DNA from: Fructobacillus sp. CRL 2054
GTDB taxonomy: Bacteria > Bacillota > Bacilli > Lactobacillales > Lactobacillaceae
NCBI RefSeq assembly: GCF_028764065.1
Contig: NZ_JACOFN010000007.1
Coordinates: 1 to 64,000, forward strand
DNA: 64,000 nucleotides
Direction of reading: 5' to 3'
Shown: piece by piece, positions 52,242 through 60,664 of the stretch
How the letters are laid out: each line of letters begins with the position of its first letter
Position numbering within the stretch: the first letter of the stretch is position 1
Position numbers and translations under genes: made by a program
The notes under the pieces: model-generated
Told to the model about the DNA's origin: nothing
The model's database searches: none
What the model saw: the letters and a program-made list of their open reading frames with translations, nothing else

Positions 52242-52338
52242 GGAAGCGCGCTATAATAGTTTGGTAAAGCTTTTTACATAACTATGGCAATTGTGCGTAG
52301 TTAATAGTCCGGATCACATACACGTAGGAGAAAAGCAC

Positions 52339-53571
52339 ATGACATTTATGCAACAAGACCCATTGGTCTTCTCAGGAATCGAACAGGAAGCGGCTCGTCA
52401 GAACCGCACCATTGAATTGATTGCCTCTGAAAACTTTGCCTCACCAGCCGTTCGCGCGGCCCAGGGCTCAGTTTTGACGAACAAGTACGCCGAGGGTTAC
52501 CCATACAAGCGTTACTACGGTGGAACTGAATACGTCGATATCATTGAACAAGCGGCCATTGACCGTTTGAAGGCACTTTTCGGTGCTGAATATGCCAATG
52601 TGCAGCCACACTCAGGTTCACAGGCCAACGCGGCTGCCTACATGGCCTTCTTAAAGCCAGGCGACACGATTTTGGGGATGGACTTGGAAGCCGGGGGCCA
52701 CTTGACTCACGGTGCCAAGGTTTCCTTCTCTGGTAAGGTTTACCATTCTGAATCTTACGGCTTGGACCCAGAAACAGAAGAATTGGACTACGATGCCATC
52801 TTGGAAAAGGCGAAGGCCGTTCAACCACAGATGATTGTCGCTGGTGCCTCTGCTTACTCACGTTTCATTGACTTTAAGAAGTTCCGTGAAATCGCTGACG
52901 AAGTTGGCGCCTTCTTGATGGTCGACATGGCTCACATCGCTGGATTGGTTGCCGCTGGCTTGCACCAGAACCCAGTGGGTATCGCCGACGTTGTAACGTC
53001 AACGACGCACAAGACTTTGCGTGGCCCACGTGGTGGGGTTATCTTGTCGCAAGAGAAGTATGCCAAGAAGATTAACTCAGCCATCTTCCCTGGATCACAG
53101 GGTGGTCCTTTGGAGCACGTGATTGCTGCCAAGGCCGTGGCCTTTGGAGAAGCTTTGCAGCCAGCTTTTAAGGACTATGCTAAGCAGATTATCGCCAACG
53201 CCAAGGCGATGGTCGAAGTCTTCAACGAAGCGGACACCATTCGCGTCGTTGCCGGTGGTACTGACAACCATCTCTTCAACTTGGACTTAACAGCCACTGG
53301 TTTGACTGGTAAGGAAGCCCAGGAACTTTTGGATGCTGTATCCATTACAACGAATAAGGAAGCACTTCCTAACGAACAGCGTTCACCATTCGTGACATCG
53401 GGTATCCGAATTGGAACACCATCTATCACAACCCGTGGCTTTGACGAAGCCGCCAGCCGTAAGGTGGCCCGTTTGATCGTTGGCGCCCTTGAAAATCCAA
53501 ATGACGAGAAAGTTTTGAAGCAAATTAAGCGTGATGCTGAACATCTTGCTATGCAGCACCCAATGCCATAA
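52339..53571 (+). CDS. glyA: serine hydroxymethyltransferase
   Basis: A 410-residue PLP enzyme that makes glycine and methylene-THF from serine. The start is ATG 52339 with TAGGAGAAA upstream. The PLP lysine is in [14 protein letters not shown]; the opening [13 protein letters not shown] and the AGLVAAGLH block are typical. A TATAAT at about 52252 gives a leader of about 80 bases with a hairpin AACTA...TAGTT; no known riboswitch is recognised. The 5-formyl-THF cyclo-ligase gene follows, and both act on folate one-carbon units. Confidence 0.96.
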   Translation: MTFMQQDPLVFSGIEQEAARQNRTIELIASENFASPAVRAAQGSVLTNKYAEGYPYKRYYGGTEYVDIIEQAAIDRLKALFGAEYANVQPHSGSQANAAAYMAFLKPGDTILGMDLEAGGHLTHGAKVSFSGKVYHSESYGLDPETEELDYDAILEKAKAVQPQMIVAGASAYSRFIDFKKFREIADEVGAFLMVDMAHIAGLVAAGLHQNPVGIADVVTSTTHKTLRGPRGGVILSQEKYAKKINSAIFPGSQGGPLEHVIAAKAVAFGEALQPAFKDYAKQIIANAKAMVEVFNEADTIRVVAGGTDNHLFNLDLTATGLTGKEAQELLDAVSITTNKEALPNEQRSPFVTSGIRIGTPSITTRGFDEAASRKVARLIVGALENPNDEKVLKQIKRDAEHLAMQHPMP

Positions 53572-53595
53572 GTCAACTTATGTTTTTATACTAAA

Positions 53596-54153
53596 ATGAC
53601 TGAATTGTTTAGTAAAAAAGACTGTCGAGTGCAGCAAAAGGCTTGCTTGAAAGAGTTAGCGGATCATCATCCAGCTGATAAAGTCGTCCAGGAAGCAAAG
53701 CTTTATCGTAAGCTCTTTTCTTCGGCCGGTTGGCGGTCGGCTGATGTAGTAGCCGTGACTAAATCGCTCCCATACGAGTTGAATACGGCAGTGATTATTG
53801 AACAGGCCTGGCGGGAAAACAAGACGGTGGCGGTGGCGCGAGTGGCTGAAGCGGGGCAGTTGGACTTTGTCCAAATTAGTCCAGAAACGACTTGGTCGAA
53901 ACCTAATCGAATGGGTTTGACTGAACCGCTAGACGGCCAGGTACTGTCACTCGAGATAATCAATTTAATGCTCGTACCTGGTCTGGCCTTTGACTGTGCA
54001 AGCGGTCAACGTTTGGGCTTTGGTGGGGGCTATTATGACCGAATCTTAAAGGTTTTTACAGGACATAGCGTCGCCTTATGTCTAGCTGAACAGGCCCGCG
54101 CTGACTGGATGATAGACGATTTCGATCAACCTGTCCAAGAAATAATCAATTAA
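53596..54153 (+). CDS. 5-formyltetrahydrofolate cyclo-ligase
   Basis: A 185-residue enzyme that returns 5-formyl-THF to 5,10-methenyl-THF with ATP, relieving SHMT inhibition. The C-terminal signature LGFGGGYYDRIL is intact, and the N-terminal basic stretch is present. TATACT at 53587-53592 lies only three bases before the ATG with no Shine-Dalgarno, so translation may be leaderless or coupled to glyA, whose stop is 25 bases upstream. A terminator follows. Confidence 0.9.
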   Translation: MTELFSKKDCRVQQKACLKELADHHPADKVVQEAKLYRKLFSSAGWRSADVVAVTKSLPYELNTAVIIEQAWRENKTVAVARVAEAGQLDFVQISPETTWSKPNRMGLTEPLDGQVLSLEIINLMLVPGLAFDCASGQRLGFGGGYYDRILKVFTGHSVALCLAEQARADWMIDDFDQPVQEIIN

Positions 54154-54161
54154 AACTTTTC

Positions 54162-54194
54162 AAAGAAGATGGTGAAAATCCATCTTCTTTTTTT
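54162..54194 (+). terminator. rho-independent terminator
   Basis: AAAGAAGATGG/CCATCTTCTTT with a TGAAAAT loop and T run, after the cyclo-ligase gene. Confidence 0.85.
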
Positions 54195-54195
54195 C

Positions 54196-54224
54196 TTGCT
54201 AAAGCGAACATCTGTTCGTATAAT
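54196..54224 (+). promoter_or_regulatory. SOS-controlled promoter with LexA box
   Basis: TTGCTA (54196-54201), 17 bases, TATAAT (54219-54224). The spacer contains CGAACATCTGTTCG (54205-54218), a match to the Gram-positive LexA operator GAAC-N4-GTTC. LexA bound here would cover the promoter. Confidence 0.85.
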
Positions 54225-54258
54225 AAAAAAGCACGGTATTTTGTATGAGGTAAGAACG

Positions 54259-55593
54259 ATGGCAAGAACAATTCAAGATATTTATGCGAATGAAAAGCGG
54301 CGGGTTGTCTTTTTAATTGACTCAAAAAGCTTCTATGCCAGCGTGGAATGCGTGGAGCGGGGGTTGAATCCTTTAAAAGCGATGCTGGTGGTGATGTCCC
54401 ACCAGGAGAACCTCAAGGGTGGCTTGGTCTTAGCTTCCTCACCGATGGCAAAGAAACGCCTGGGCATTTCGAACGTGACCCGGCAAAAGGACGTACCGGA
54501 CATACCGAACCTGGTTAAAGCCGAACCACGCATGAACTTATACATACAAAAGAACCTTGAAATTAACAGTATCTACCAGCGCTACGTTGATGAAAAGCAC
54601 TTGCTGGCATATTCCATTGATGAATCAATATTGGACGTCACCGACTTTTGGAAACTTTTCGGAAAGAGCCCCAAGGAAGTGGCTCAACGCATTCAAAAAG
54701 AGGTCCTAAAAGAAACGGGGATTTACCTGTCGGTCGGGATTGGTGATAGTCCAGTGATGGCAAAATTAGCCTTGGATTTAGCTGCTAAGTCCGACCCCCA
54801 TTTATTAGCCGAATGGCACTATGAGAATCTGCCTCAAGTGCTATGGCCGGTTAGTGACTTCGGAAAAGTCTGGTCGATTGGTCGTAAGACTGCTAAGAAG
54901 TTGCAGGCATGGGGAATTAATACGGTTGGGGACTTGGCCCACTACAATCCCTATGTCTTGAAGAAGAAACTGGGCCTCATGGGGGAGCAACTCTTTGCCT
55001 TGGCCTGGGGAATTGACCGGTCCGACCTAGCAGAAGAAGTTCAAACGAAGAATAAGTCCTACGGTAACTCCCAGGTGCTGCCTTATAATTACCGCGACCG
55101 GGAATCAATCCGGGTCGTGATATTAGAAATGGCCGACCAAGTGGCCTCCCGTTTGCGTTCACATGGGGTCCGGGCCAGCCTGGTTAGCCTGTATCTCGGT
55201 TACGCTGAGGAGAAGATTGACTTTGACGAGCGGCATAGTCGTCGAACGGGCCTCCATCAGACCGTTCGAATTGAGCCTAGTAATCGAAGTGCTACCATGA
55301 TGGCGGTCTTAGAAAAGCTCTTTAACCAGTACTGGAACGGGGAGCCGGTTCGTCACGTGGGGGTGACGATGGCAGACTTAGGGACAGATAAGGTACAGAC
55401 CCTTTCGCTTTTTGAACCAGCACCAGAAGCAGCAGAGGAAAAACAGGACCCGGTTGACCAAGTGGTCGATCAACTGCGAAAGCGTTTTGGTTCTGCTGCC
55501 ATTGTTCGTTCCCACTCCTTGGAGCACGGTGCCCGGGCGATTGAACGCGCCGGCTTAGTTGGCGGGCACAACGGAGGGAACACCTATGAGTAA
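54259..55593 (+). CDS. Y-family DNA polymerase, UmuC/UvrX type
   Basis: A 444-residue translesion polymerase starting at ATG 54259 (TGAGGTAAG upstream). The frame before it runs through the LexA box and promoter. Palm: FLIDSKSFYASVE with the metal Asp, SIDESILDVT with the second acidic pair. Then a thumb helix-hairpin-helix (VWSIGRKTAKKLQAWGI) and the little-finger domain. It resembles the UvrX/YqjW-type UmuC of Firmicutes, not the short DinB. The LexA box implies damage-inducible error-prone synthesis. Two small genes follow in the same operon. Confidence 0.92.
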   Translation: MARTIQDIYANEKRRVVFLIDSKSFYASVECVERGLNPLKAMLVVMSHQENLKGGLVLASSPMAKKRLGISNVTRQKDVPDIPNLVKAEPRMNLYIQKNLEINSIYQRYVDEKHLLAYSIDESILDVTDFWKLFGKSPKEVAQRIQKEVLKETGIYLSVGIGDSPVMAKLALDLAAKSDPHLLAEWHYENLPQVLWPVSDFGKVWSIGRKTAKKLQAWGINTVGDLAHYNPYVLKKKLGLMGEQLFALAWGIDRSDLAEEVQTKNKSYGNSQVLPYNYRDRESIRVVILEMADQVASRLRSHGVRASLVSLYLGYAEEKIDFDERHSRRTGLHQTVRIEPSNRSATMMAVLEKLFNQYWNGEPVRHVGVTMADLGTDKVQTLSLFEPAPEAAEEKQDPVDQVVDQLRKRFGSAAIVRSHSLEHGARAIERAGLVGGHNGGNTYE

Positions 55594-55996
55594 GGATTTC
55601 TTAGAAGGGGAAGACTGGTTGGCCATGGTCCAGCAGTACTTTGAAAAGGACTATCGGGAGCGAGGTAAGGTAAAGTGGAACGGCTTCTTTTTGTCTGATC
55701 ATACAGCCAAGCTAAAGGGGAAGAATCAAAAGGAGCAAGCGGCTAACCAGGCGGTTTGGTTAGAAGCCAGCTCGCTGGAGCATATCCAGCAGCAGGTTTA
55801 TTCGGCTTACGAGCACTCACTTGTGCTCACGGTCCAAAAGAACCAGGTCGATTGTGATAACCGAATTCCTTTACCGCTTTTAGGAAAGGTTTCGGACTTT
55901 TATGCGGATGGCTTTTACTTAGAGGGTGAAGCCATTGATTGGGGCGAAGTACGGTATGCGGAGGTAAAAAATGGAAAATCAAGAATTAATTACTGA
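55586..55996 (+). CDS. YolD-like protein
   Basis: A 136-residue protein starting at ATG 55586, eight bases before the polymerase stop, with ACGGAGGGAA upstream. KWNGFFLSDHTAKL and the later VSDFYADGFYLEGEAIDWGEVRYAEV resemble YolD-like proteins (an 'WxGFxLSEHT' opening and a small beta domain). YolD-like genes regularly accompany UvrX-type polymerases and may assist them as UmuD-like partners, which is not proven. The next gene overlaps its end. Confidence 0.68.
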   Translation: MSKDFLEGEDWLAMVQQYFEKDYRERGKVKWNGFFLSDHTAKLKGKNQKEQAANQAVWLEASSLEHIQQQVYSAYEHSLVLTVQKNQVDCDNRIPLPLLGKVSDFYADGFYLEGEAIDWGEVRYAEVKNGKSRINY

Positions 55997-56231
55997 AGTA
56001 ATCAAAAGTATTGAACCGCTCTTTAAAAAGAAGGCCAATGTCATTTACGAAATTCACATCGTTAACCAGCCCTTTGCGGATCAAATGAATATTTTCTTTG
56101 AGTGGGGAAGAATTGGTCATGCCACTATATCCCGGCAGATTAAGGCGGTTCATCACGTTGGGTTGGCCCAGGTCATGACTTTTCAAAGGGAATTAGAAAA
56201 GCGCCTGCCAATCACCATCCGTGTTGACTAA
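55971..56231 (+). CDS. hypothetical third protein of the SOS operon
   Basis: An 86-residue protein whose start lies inside the end of the YolD-like gene (26-base overlap), preceded by GCGGAGG. It has an amphipathic helix (ENQELITEVIKSIEPLFKKK), then beta-like segments (NVIYEIHIVN, NIFFEWGRIGHATI) and a basic C-terminus. No family is recognised. Its tight overlap suggests it works with the polymerase or its YolD-like partner. Confidence 0.58.
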   Translation: MENQELITEVIKSIEPLFKKKANVIYEIHIVNQPFADQMNIFFEWGRIGHATISRQIKAVHHVGLAQVMTFQRELEKRLPITIRVD

Positions 56232-56270
56232 GGAACAAAATCTGACATCTGTTGAACTTTTTCTAAATAG

Positions 56271-56300
56271 TTTACATATATGAAATAATAAGACTATACT
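56271..56300 (+). promoter_or_regulatory. promoter of the pyruvate oxidase gene
   Basis: TTTACA (56271-56276), 18-base spacer, TATACT (56295-56300), about 30 bases before ATG. Confidence 0.6.
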
Positions 56301-56329
56301 GGGGGTAAGCAAAGAACAGGAGATGTCTT

Positions 56330-58147
56330 ATGTCAGAGAATACTGTAGCAGCAAGCGTCGCAATGTTAAAGGTTATTGAAGGATGGGGTGTTGACCACGT
56401 ATATGGTTATCCCGGTGGATCATTCAACTCCACTTTGTCCGCTCTAACCGAGGAAAAAGATCGATTGAAGTACATTCAGATTCGTCACGAGCAGGTCGGT
56501 GCCTTTGCGGCAGCCGCCGATGCGAAATTGACGGGTAAGATTGGTGTGGCCTTTGCCTCAGCTGGCCCAGGTGCTACCAACTTATTGACTGGTTTGTACG
56601 ATGCCCGTGAGGACCACGCGCCAGTTTTGGCCTTGGTTGGGCAGGCCGGTACCTCGGTAATGAATACGAACTTCTTCCAAGAGTTCAATGAAGATCCAAT
56701 TTTTGAAGATGTGTCTGTCTACTGCCGTACCATCATGACGGCAGAGAGTTTGCCACACGTTGTGGACCAGGCTATTCGCCAGGCCTATAAGAATAAGGGC
56801 GTGGCCGTTGTTATTATCCCAAATGACTTAGGTTTCGAACAAATTCCAGACCTTCCATACGGTTCACACAGTGCCAGTGACGATAAAGTCGCCCCTAAGG
56901 TGCAGCCAACGGACCAAGAGGTCAAAGAGTTCTTACGCCTTGTCTCTCAGGCAAAGCGTCCTGTCCTACACGTTGGACGTGGTATTAAGGATGGTGGGGA
57001 TGCCATCATCGACCTCTCTAAGAAATTACAAATTCCAATTGTTATGACTGGATTGGCCAAGGGTTATGTCGATGAGAGTTACGAAGGTAACCTCGGCATG
57101 TCGAACCGTGCCGCCCATAAGGCAGCCGATGAAATCATGGCTTCAGCGGATTTGTTGATTGCCGTCGGTGCGGACTTCCCATTCGCTGACGTCATTTATC
57201 AAACGCACCCAATGAAGTTTATTCAGATTGATAACGACCGTGTTGAATTAGGCCGTCACCACAATCTTGACTTGGGTATTTGGTCGGATGCAACCGAGTT
57301 TGTAAAGGCTGTCTTGACCAAAGCGGATCAAGTCGAAGAGCGTCCATTCATGAAAGCAGCGATTGCCGATAATTTGAACTGGCGTGACTACATGAAGAAG
57401 CAGGAAGATGGGGCTGTGAACCCAATCAAGCCCGCCTTCGTCTACCAGCAGGTCAACCGAATCGCTGAAGACGATGCCATCTTCTCAATTGATGTCGGGG
57501 ATAATATCATTAACGCCTTCCGACACTTGCATGTTGGTAAGCGCCAAAAGATGGTTATTTCAGCACTCTTTGCTTCTATGGGAACCGGATTGCCTGGTGC
57601 TCTAGCTGCTAAGCTGTCCTTCCCAAACCGTCAAGCTATCCAAGTGGCGGGGGATGGTGCCTTCTCCATGATTATGCAAGATTTGATTACGGAACGTAAA
57701 TACCACTTGCCAATTATTAACGTTATTACCTCAAACAAGGTGCTTGAATTCATTAAGTCTGAGCAAGATGACTTGCCAATGCACCGTTCAGGTATTGATT
57801 TGGAAGACCAGAACTTCGCAAAGATTGCTGAAGGAATGGGCGTAGAAGCCGTTCAAGTAACGGAAGCAGCTGACTTGCCACGTGCCTTCGACCAGGCCCT
57901 TCAAGTAACTAGGGAAGGCCGTCCATTCTTAATCGATGTGAAGGTGACACCTGCTCGTGCCTTGCCTGTCGAAGCCTTGCAGCTTCACCAAGAAAACGGT
58001 AAGTTCGTTGAAACAGTCAGTCCTAAGTACAACGCAAACTTCGATGTTGAGCAACCAAAGTCCGTTCGTGATTTCTTGGACTCATACGATGGTCAATCAC
58101 TCAAGACTTTGCCAGAGTTCTTTGATGAATATGGTGTGACATTGTAA
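56330..58147 (+). CDS. pyruvate oxidase
   Basis: A 605-residue thiamine-diphosphate/FAD enzyme. It turns pyruvate, phosphate and O2 into acetyl phosphate, CO2 and hydrogen peroxide. The TPP glutamate is in IRHEQVGAFAAAADAKLTGK; the phosphate/FAD regions follow (FQEFNEDPIFEDV). The TPP motif is GDGAFSMIMQ ... LPIINVITSN. Similarity to L. plantarum Pox5 is clear by eye in these blocks; an acetolactate synthase would differ in the FNEDPIF region. Expected to act under aerobic growth. It is monocistronic. Confidence 0.87.
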   Translation: MSENTVAASVAMLKVIEGWGVDHVYGYPGGSFNSTLSALTEEKDRLKYIQIRHEQVGAFAAAADAKLTGKIGVAFASAGPGATNLLTGLYDAREDHAPVLALVGQAGTSVMNTNFFQEFNEDPIFEDVSVYCRTIMTAESLPHVVDQAIRQAYKNKGVAVVIIPNDLGFEQIPDLPYGSHSASDDKVAPKVQPTDQEVKEFLRLVSQAKRPVLHVGRGIKDGGDAIIDLSKKLQIPIVMTGLAKGYVDESYEGNLGMSNRAAHKAADEIMASADLLIAVGADFPFADVIYQTHPMKFIQIDNDRVELGRHHNLDLGIWSDATEFVKAVLTKADQVEERPFMKAAIADNLNWRDYMKKQEDGAVNPIKPAFVYQQVNRIAEDDAIFSIDVGDNIINAFRHLHVGKRQKMVISALFASMGTGLPGALAAKLSFPNRQAIQVAGDGAFSMIMQDLITERKYHLPIINVITSNKVLEFIKSEQDDLPMHRSGIDLEDQNFAKIAEGMGVEAVQVTEAADLPRAFDQALQVTREGRPFLIDVKVTPARALPVEALQLHQENGKFVETVSPKYNANFDVEQPKSVRDFLDSYDGQSLKTLPEFFDEYGVTL

Positions 58148-58159
58148 AAATCGATTATA

Positions 58160-58188
58160 AAAAAAGACGCTTCGGCGCCTTTTTTATT
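58160..58188 (+). terminator. rho-independent terminator
   Basis: A GACGC/GCGCC stem closed by a TTCG tetraloop, then TTTTTTA; one mismatch. Confidence 0.6.
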
Positions 58189-58263
58189 TTGAAAAGTCAT
58201 TAGTCCTTGATTATGCTATAGCAGAAAGTGTAAAATAGGTCACAATCAAAAAAGGAGTTACAT

Positions 58264-58977
58264 ATGCCAACACTTGTCTTAATACGTCACGGTCAAAGTG
58301 AATGGAATCAAGCAAACCGCTTTAACGGTTGGATTGATACGCAACTTTCAAAAACTGGAAAAGAGCAGGCACGCGAAGCGGGACGCCTGCTGCAAGATCA
58401 GGAATTGCACTTTGCAAGGGCCTATTCTTCTGTTTTGTCGCGTACGATTATGACGGTAAACCGGGTGTTGGAAGAACTTGGACAGGCTTATGTTCCTCAG
58501 GTGAAAAGCTGGCGCTTGAACGAACGTCACTACGGCATTTTGCAGGGGGAAAACAAGGATGTGATGCGCGCTAAGTACGGTAAAGAACAAGTGCAAACTT
58601 GGCGCCGTTCTTACTCAGTTTTGCCACCGGCAGCACCTTTCTTGTCAAAAAAAGTGACCATTGATGGTCAAGTTTACCCATCCTTTGACCACCGTTACGC
58701 CGAAGTGCCATATGGTTTGTTACCAAAGAGTGAAAATATTCAGACGACGGAAGCGAGGGTAAAGCCTATTTTTGAAAGGGGCATCCTTGCTGACTTAAAG
58801 CGGGGAAAGGACGTCTTAGTGGTGGCCCATGGTACTTCTATTCGTGCTTTAACCAAGTTGATTGAAGGGTTGACGCCAGAAGAAGTGACTAAGATTGAAA
58901 TTCCAAATGGTCAGCCAATTCTATATGACTTTTCAAACGATTTAACCATTAAGCAGAAGACAGTTTTATCTAAATAA
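58264..58977 (+). CDS. gpmA: 2,3-bisphosphoglycerate-dependent phosphoglycerate mutase
   Basis: A 237-residue dPGM that interconverts 3- and 2-phosphoglycerate. The phosphorylated His is in LIRHGQSEWN; other active-site blocks are NRFNGWIDTQLS, RLNERHYGILQG and VVAHGTSIRAL. The length is standard (about 230-250). AAAGGAG is 6 bases before ATG. It could also be a paralogue, as lactic acid bacteria often hold several; the RHYGxLQG block supports a true mutase. Confidence 0.9.
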   Translation: MPTLVLIRHGQSEWNQANRFNGWIDTQLSKTGKEQAREAGRLLQDQELHFARAYSSVLSRTIMTVNRVLEELGQAYVPQVKSWRLNERHYGILQGENKDVMRAKYGKEQVQTWRRSYSVLPPAAPFLSKKVTIDGQVYPSFDHRYAEVPYGLLPKSENIQTTEARVKPIFERGILADLKRGKDVLVVAHGTSIRALTKLIEGLTPEEVTKIEIPNGQPILYDFSNDLTIKQKTVLSK

Positions 58978-58983
58978 AGAACA

Positions 58984-59008
58984 AAGGACGTGAAAACGTC
59001 CTTTTTAT
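58984..59008 (+). terminator. rho-independent terminator
   Basis: AAAGGACGT/ACGTCCTTT with GAAA loop, TTT run. Confidence 0.75.
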
Positions 59009-59103
59009 GTGGGGCGAAGTGAGACTTTGCAAAAGAAAGTGTCTTCTTTTATAATAGAAAACCTAACGGTAATTTTATAAAGTACAAGTAAACGGAGGTT
59101 CAC

Positions 59104-59757
59104 ATGGTAAATGTATTAGTGATTGGTGCGCACGGAAAAGTCGGACAGCTAGCAGTACAGGGCCTCGTATCAACAGGTGACCATGTTTACGCTGGATACC
59201 GAGAAGAAAAGCAGTTTGACACACTAGCTGTGCAAGACGGCTTAACGCCCATCTTATTTGATCTCAACATGTCGTCTACTGAAATGGCTGCGGTTATGAG
59301 AAAATATGATATTCAACAAGTTGTCTTTAGCGCGGGTGCTGGTGGTAAAGGTGGTGCCGAGCGAACGGCAGCCATTGATTTGGACGGAGCAGTCAAAGCC
59401 ATGGAAGCCTCGAAGCGTGTTGGTATCGAGAAGTTCATCATGGTTTCAGCAGCCGGTGCCGATAACCGTGTTATTTGGGAGAAGTCCGGTATCTATACCT
59501 ACTTTATGATGAAGCACTACGCGGATATGATTTTGCAGGGTTCCGGGTTGAACTACACCATTCTGCGACCAACAACGCTTTCTGATGAACCAGCTAGCGG
59601 TAAATTCAAGTTGTTAGATGACCAGGAGATGCCAACAAAATCGGTATCAAGAGCGGACGTTGCACAGATGATTGTGGAAGCGGTCCATAACCAGCGTATG
59701 AATCAGCAGGTTATTGCCTTTGAAAAGGGCGAGTCAGCGATTCAAAAACTATACTAA
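59104..59757 (+). CDS. NAD(P)-binding atypical SDR (NmrA/YwnB-like)
   Basis: A 217-residue Rossmann protein beginning VLVIGAHGKVGQLAVQGL (the GxxGxxG dinucleotide loop), followed by AGYREEKQFD and RPTTLSDEPASGKF. It lacks the YxxxK catalytic pair and fits the atypical SDRs that bind NAD(P)H and bases or flavins. The substrate is unknown. AACGGAGG is 5-6 bases before ATG. It is convergent with the HAD gene and shares a terminator with it. Confidence 0.85.
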   Translation: MVNVLVIGAHGKVGQLAVQGLVSTGDHVYAGYREEKQFDTLAVQDGLTPILFDLNMSSTEMAAVMRKYDIQQVVFSAGAGGKGGAERTAAIDLDGAVKAMEASKRVGIEKFIMVSAAGADNRVIWEKSGIYTYFMMKHYADMILQGSGLNYTILRPTTLSDEPASGKFKLLDDQEMPTKSVSRADVAQMIVEAVHNQRMNQQVIAFEKGESAIQKLY

Positions 59758-59760
59758 AAA

Positions 59761-59795
59761 ATAACCCCCTAGCCAAAAGTGGCTAAGGGGCTTTT
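59761..59795. terminator. bidirectional terminator
   Basis: CCCCCTAGCCA/TGGCTAAGGGG with a loop of about 5, T runs on both strands. Confidence 0.8.
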
Positions 59796-59798
59796 TCA

Positions 59799-60488
59799 TT
59801 AAAACATTTCTGATAGTTCTTGGAGCGAGTGGGCAATTCGGTTGGGGTGAATGCTTTCTGGGAGTTCTTTTTGCGTTAAGTTTAGCCAGATTGTTTCAAT
59901 TCCAGCGTTTTGACCACCGAGCATGTCGGAGTAGAGCCCATCCCCAATCATAATCGTATTTTCCTTATCGACGTCAGGACGACTAGCAAAGATCTTTTCA
60001 AAGAAGAGAGCGTCGGGCTTGGCCACGCCTAGCCCTTCGGATGTAAAGATTTGGTCGAAGTAGGGCATGAGCCCGGTTTCCTTTAAACGACGTAGCTGTG
60101 TTTCTTCCTGGCCGTTAGTACCGGCAAGAATACGATAACGACCGTGCAGATTTTGTAATAATTCTTTTGCGCCATCCAACATGCGATAGTTGTGATCACG
60201 AAGGTAGGCGTAGTCTGCTTCCATTTGCTTCGCATCCACTTGGTCTGCTAGCTTTAGTTCTGCCAAAGTCTTTGGGAAACGTTCCTTAAAAATGGTATCG
60301 CGTTCAATGGTTTTCATCTCGTATTGGTACCAGAGATTGCTGTTGATGGCTTGGTAGGTGCTAAGCGCCTCTTCGAGCGCATCCCCTGAAAGCTGTGCAT
60401 GTTTTTGAACGAGTTCTTTAATATCAGCTACTTCGCCACCTTTAAAATCGAGTAGCGTATCGTCTAAGTCAAAAATTAGGGTTTGCAT
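59799..60488 (-). CDS. HAD-family phosphatase, YjjG-like
   Basis: A 229-residue haloacid-dehalogenase phosphatase starting at ATG 60488 with TTGGAGGAC 11 bases upstream; the TTG at 60506 is a less likely start. Motif I FDLDDTLLDF gives the nucleophilic Asp, motif II AGTNGQ, motif III around KPDALFFEK, motif IV MIGDGLYSDMLG. The YjjG group dephosphorylates nucleotides such as dUMP and non-canonical pyrimidines, so it could be a house-cleaning 5'-nucleotidase; the exact substrate is not shown. Confidence 0.87.
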   Translation of the reverse strand: MQTLIFDLDDTLLDFKGGEVADIKELVQKHAQLSGDALEEALSTYQAINSNLWYQYEMKTIERDTIFKERFPKTLAELKLADQVDAKQMEADYAYLRDHNYRMLDGAKELLQNLHGRYRILAGTNGQEETQLRRLKETGLMPYFDQIFTSEGLGVAKPDALFFEKIFASRPDVDKENTIMIGDGLYSDMLGGQNAGIETIWLNLTQKELPESIHPNRIAHSLQELSEMF

Positions 60489-60664
60489 GAAATAAAAGTC
60501 CTCCAAAAGATATCACGAATGCTTATATTATAGCAGCTGGTAATCAGGAGAAAGTTGGTGCCACATAAACTTAGTAAATTATTAAATTCACTTGAAATCA
60601 TTCTGACTTAGGTGTTTAATGAAATCCGTTGCTTTTATCAAAAAATTGTAAGGAAGAGAAGACT

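Noticed and set aside
52252-52338. Tetrahydrofolate or glycine riboswitch before glyA
   Set aside because: The leader is too short and only one weak hairpin is visible.
56330-58147. Acetolactate synthase as identity of the TPP enzyme
   Set aside because: The FQEFNEDPIF and HEQVGAFAAAADAKLTGK blocks follow pyruvate oxidases of lactic acid bacteria.
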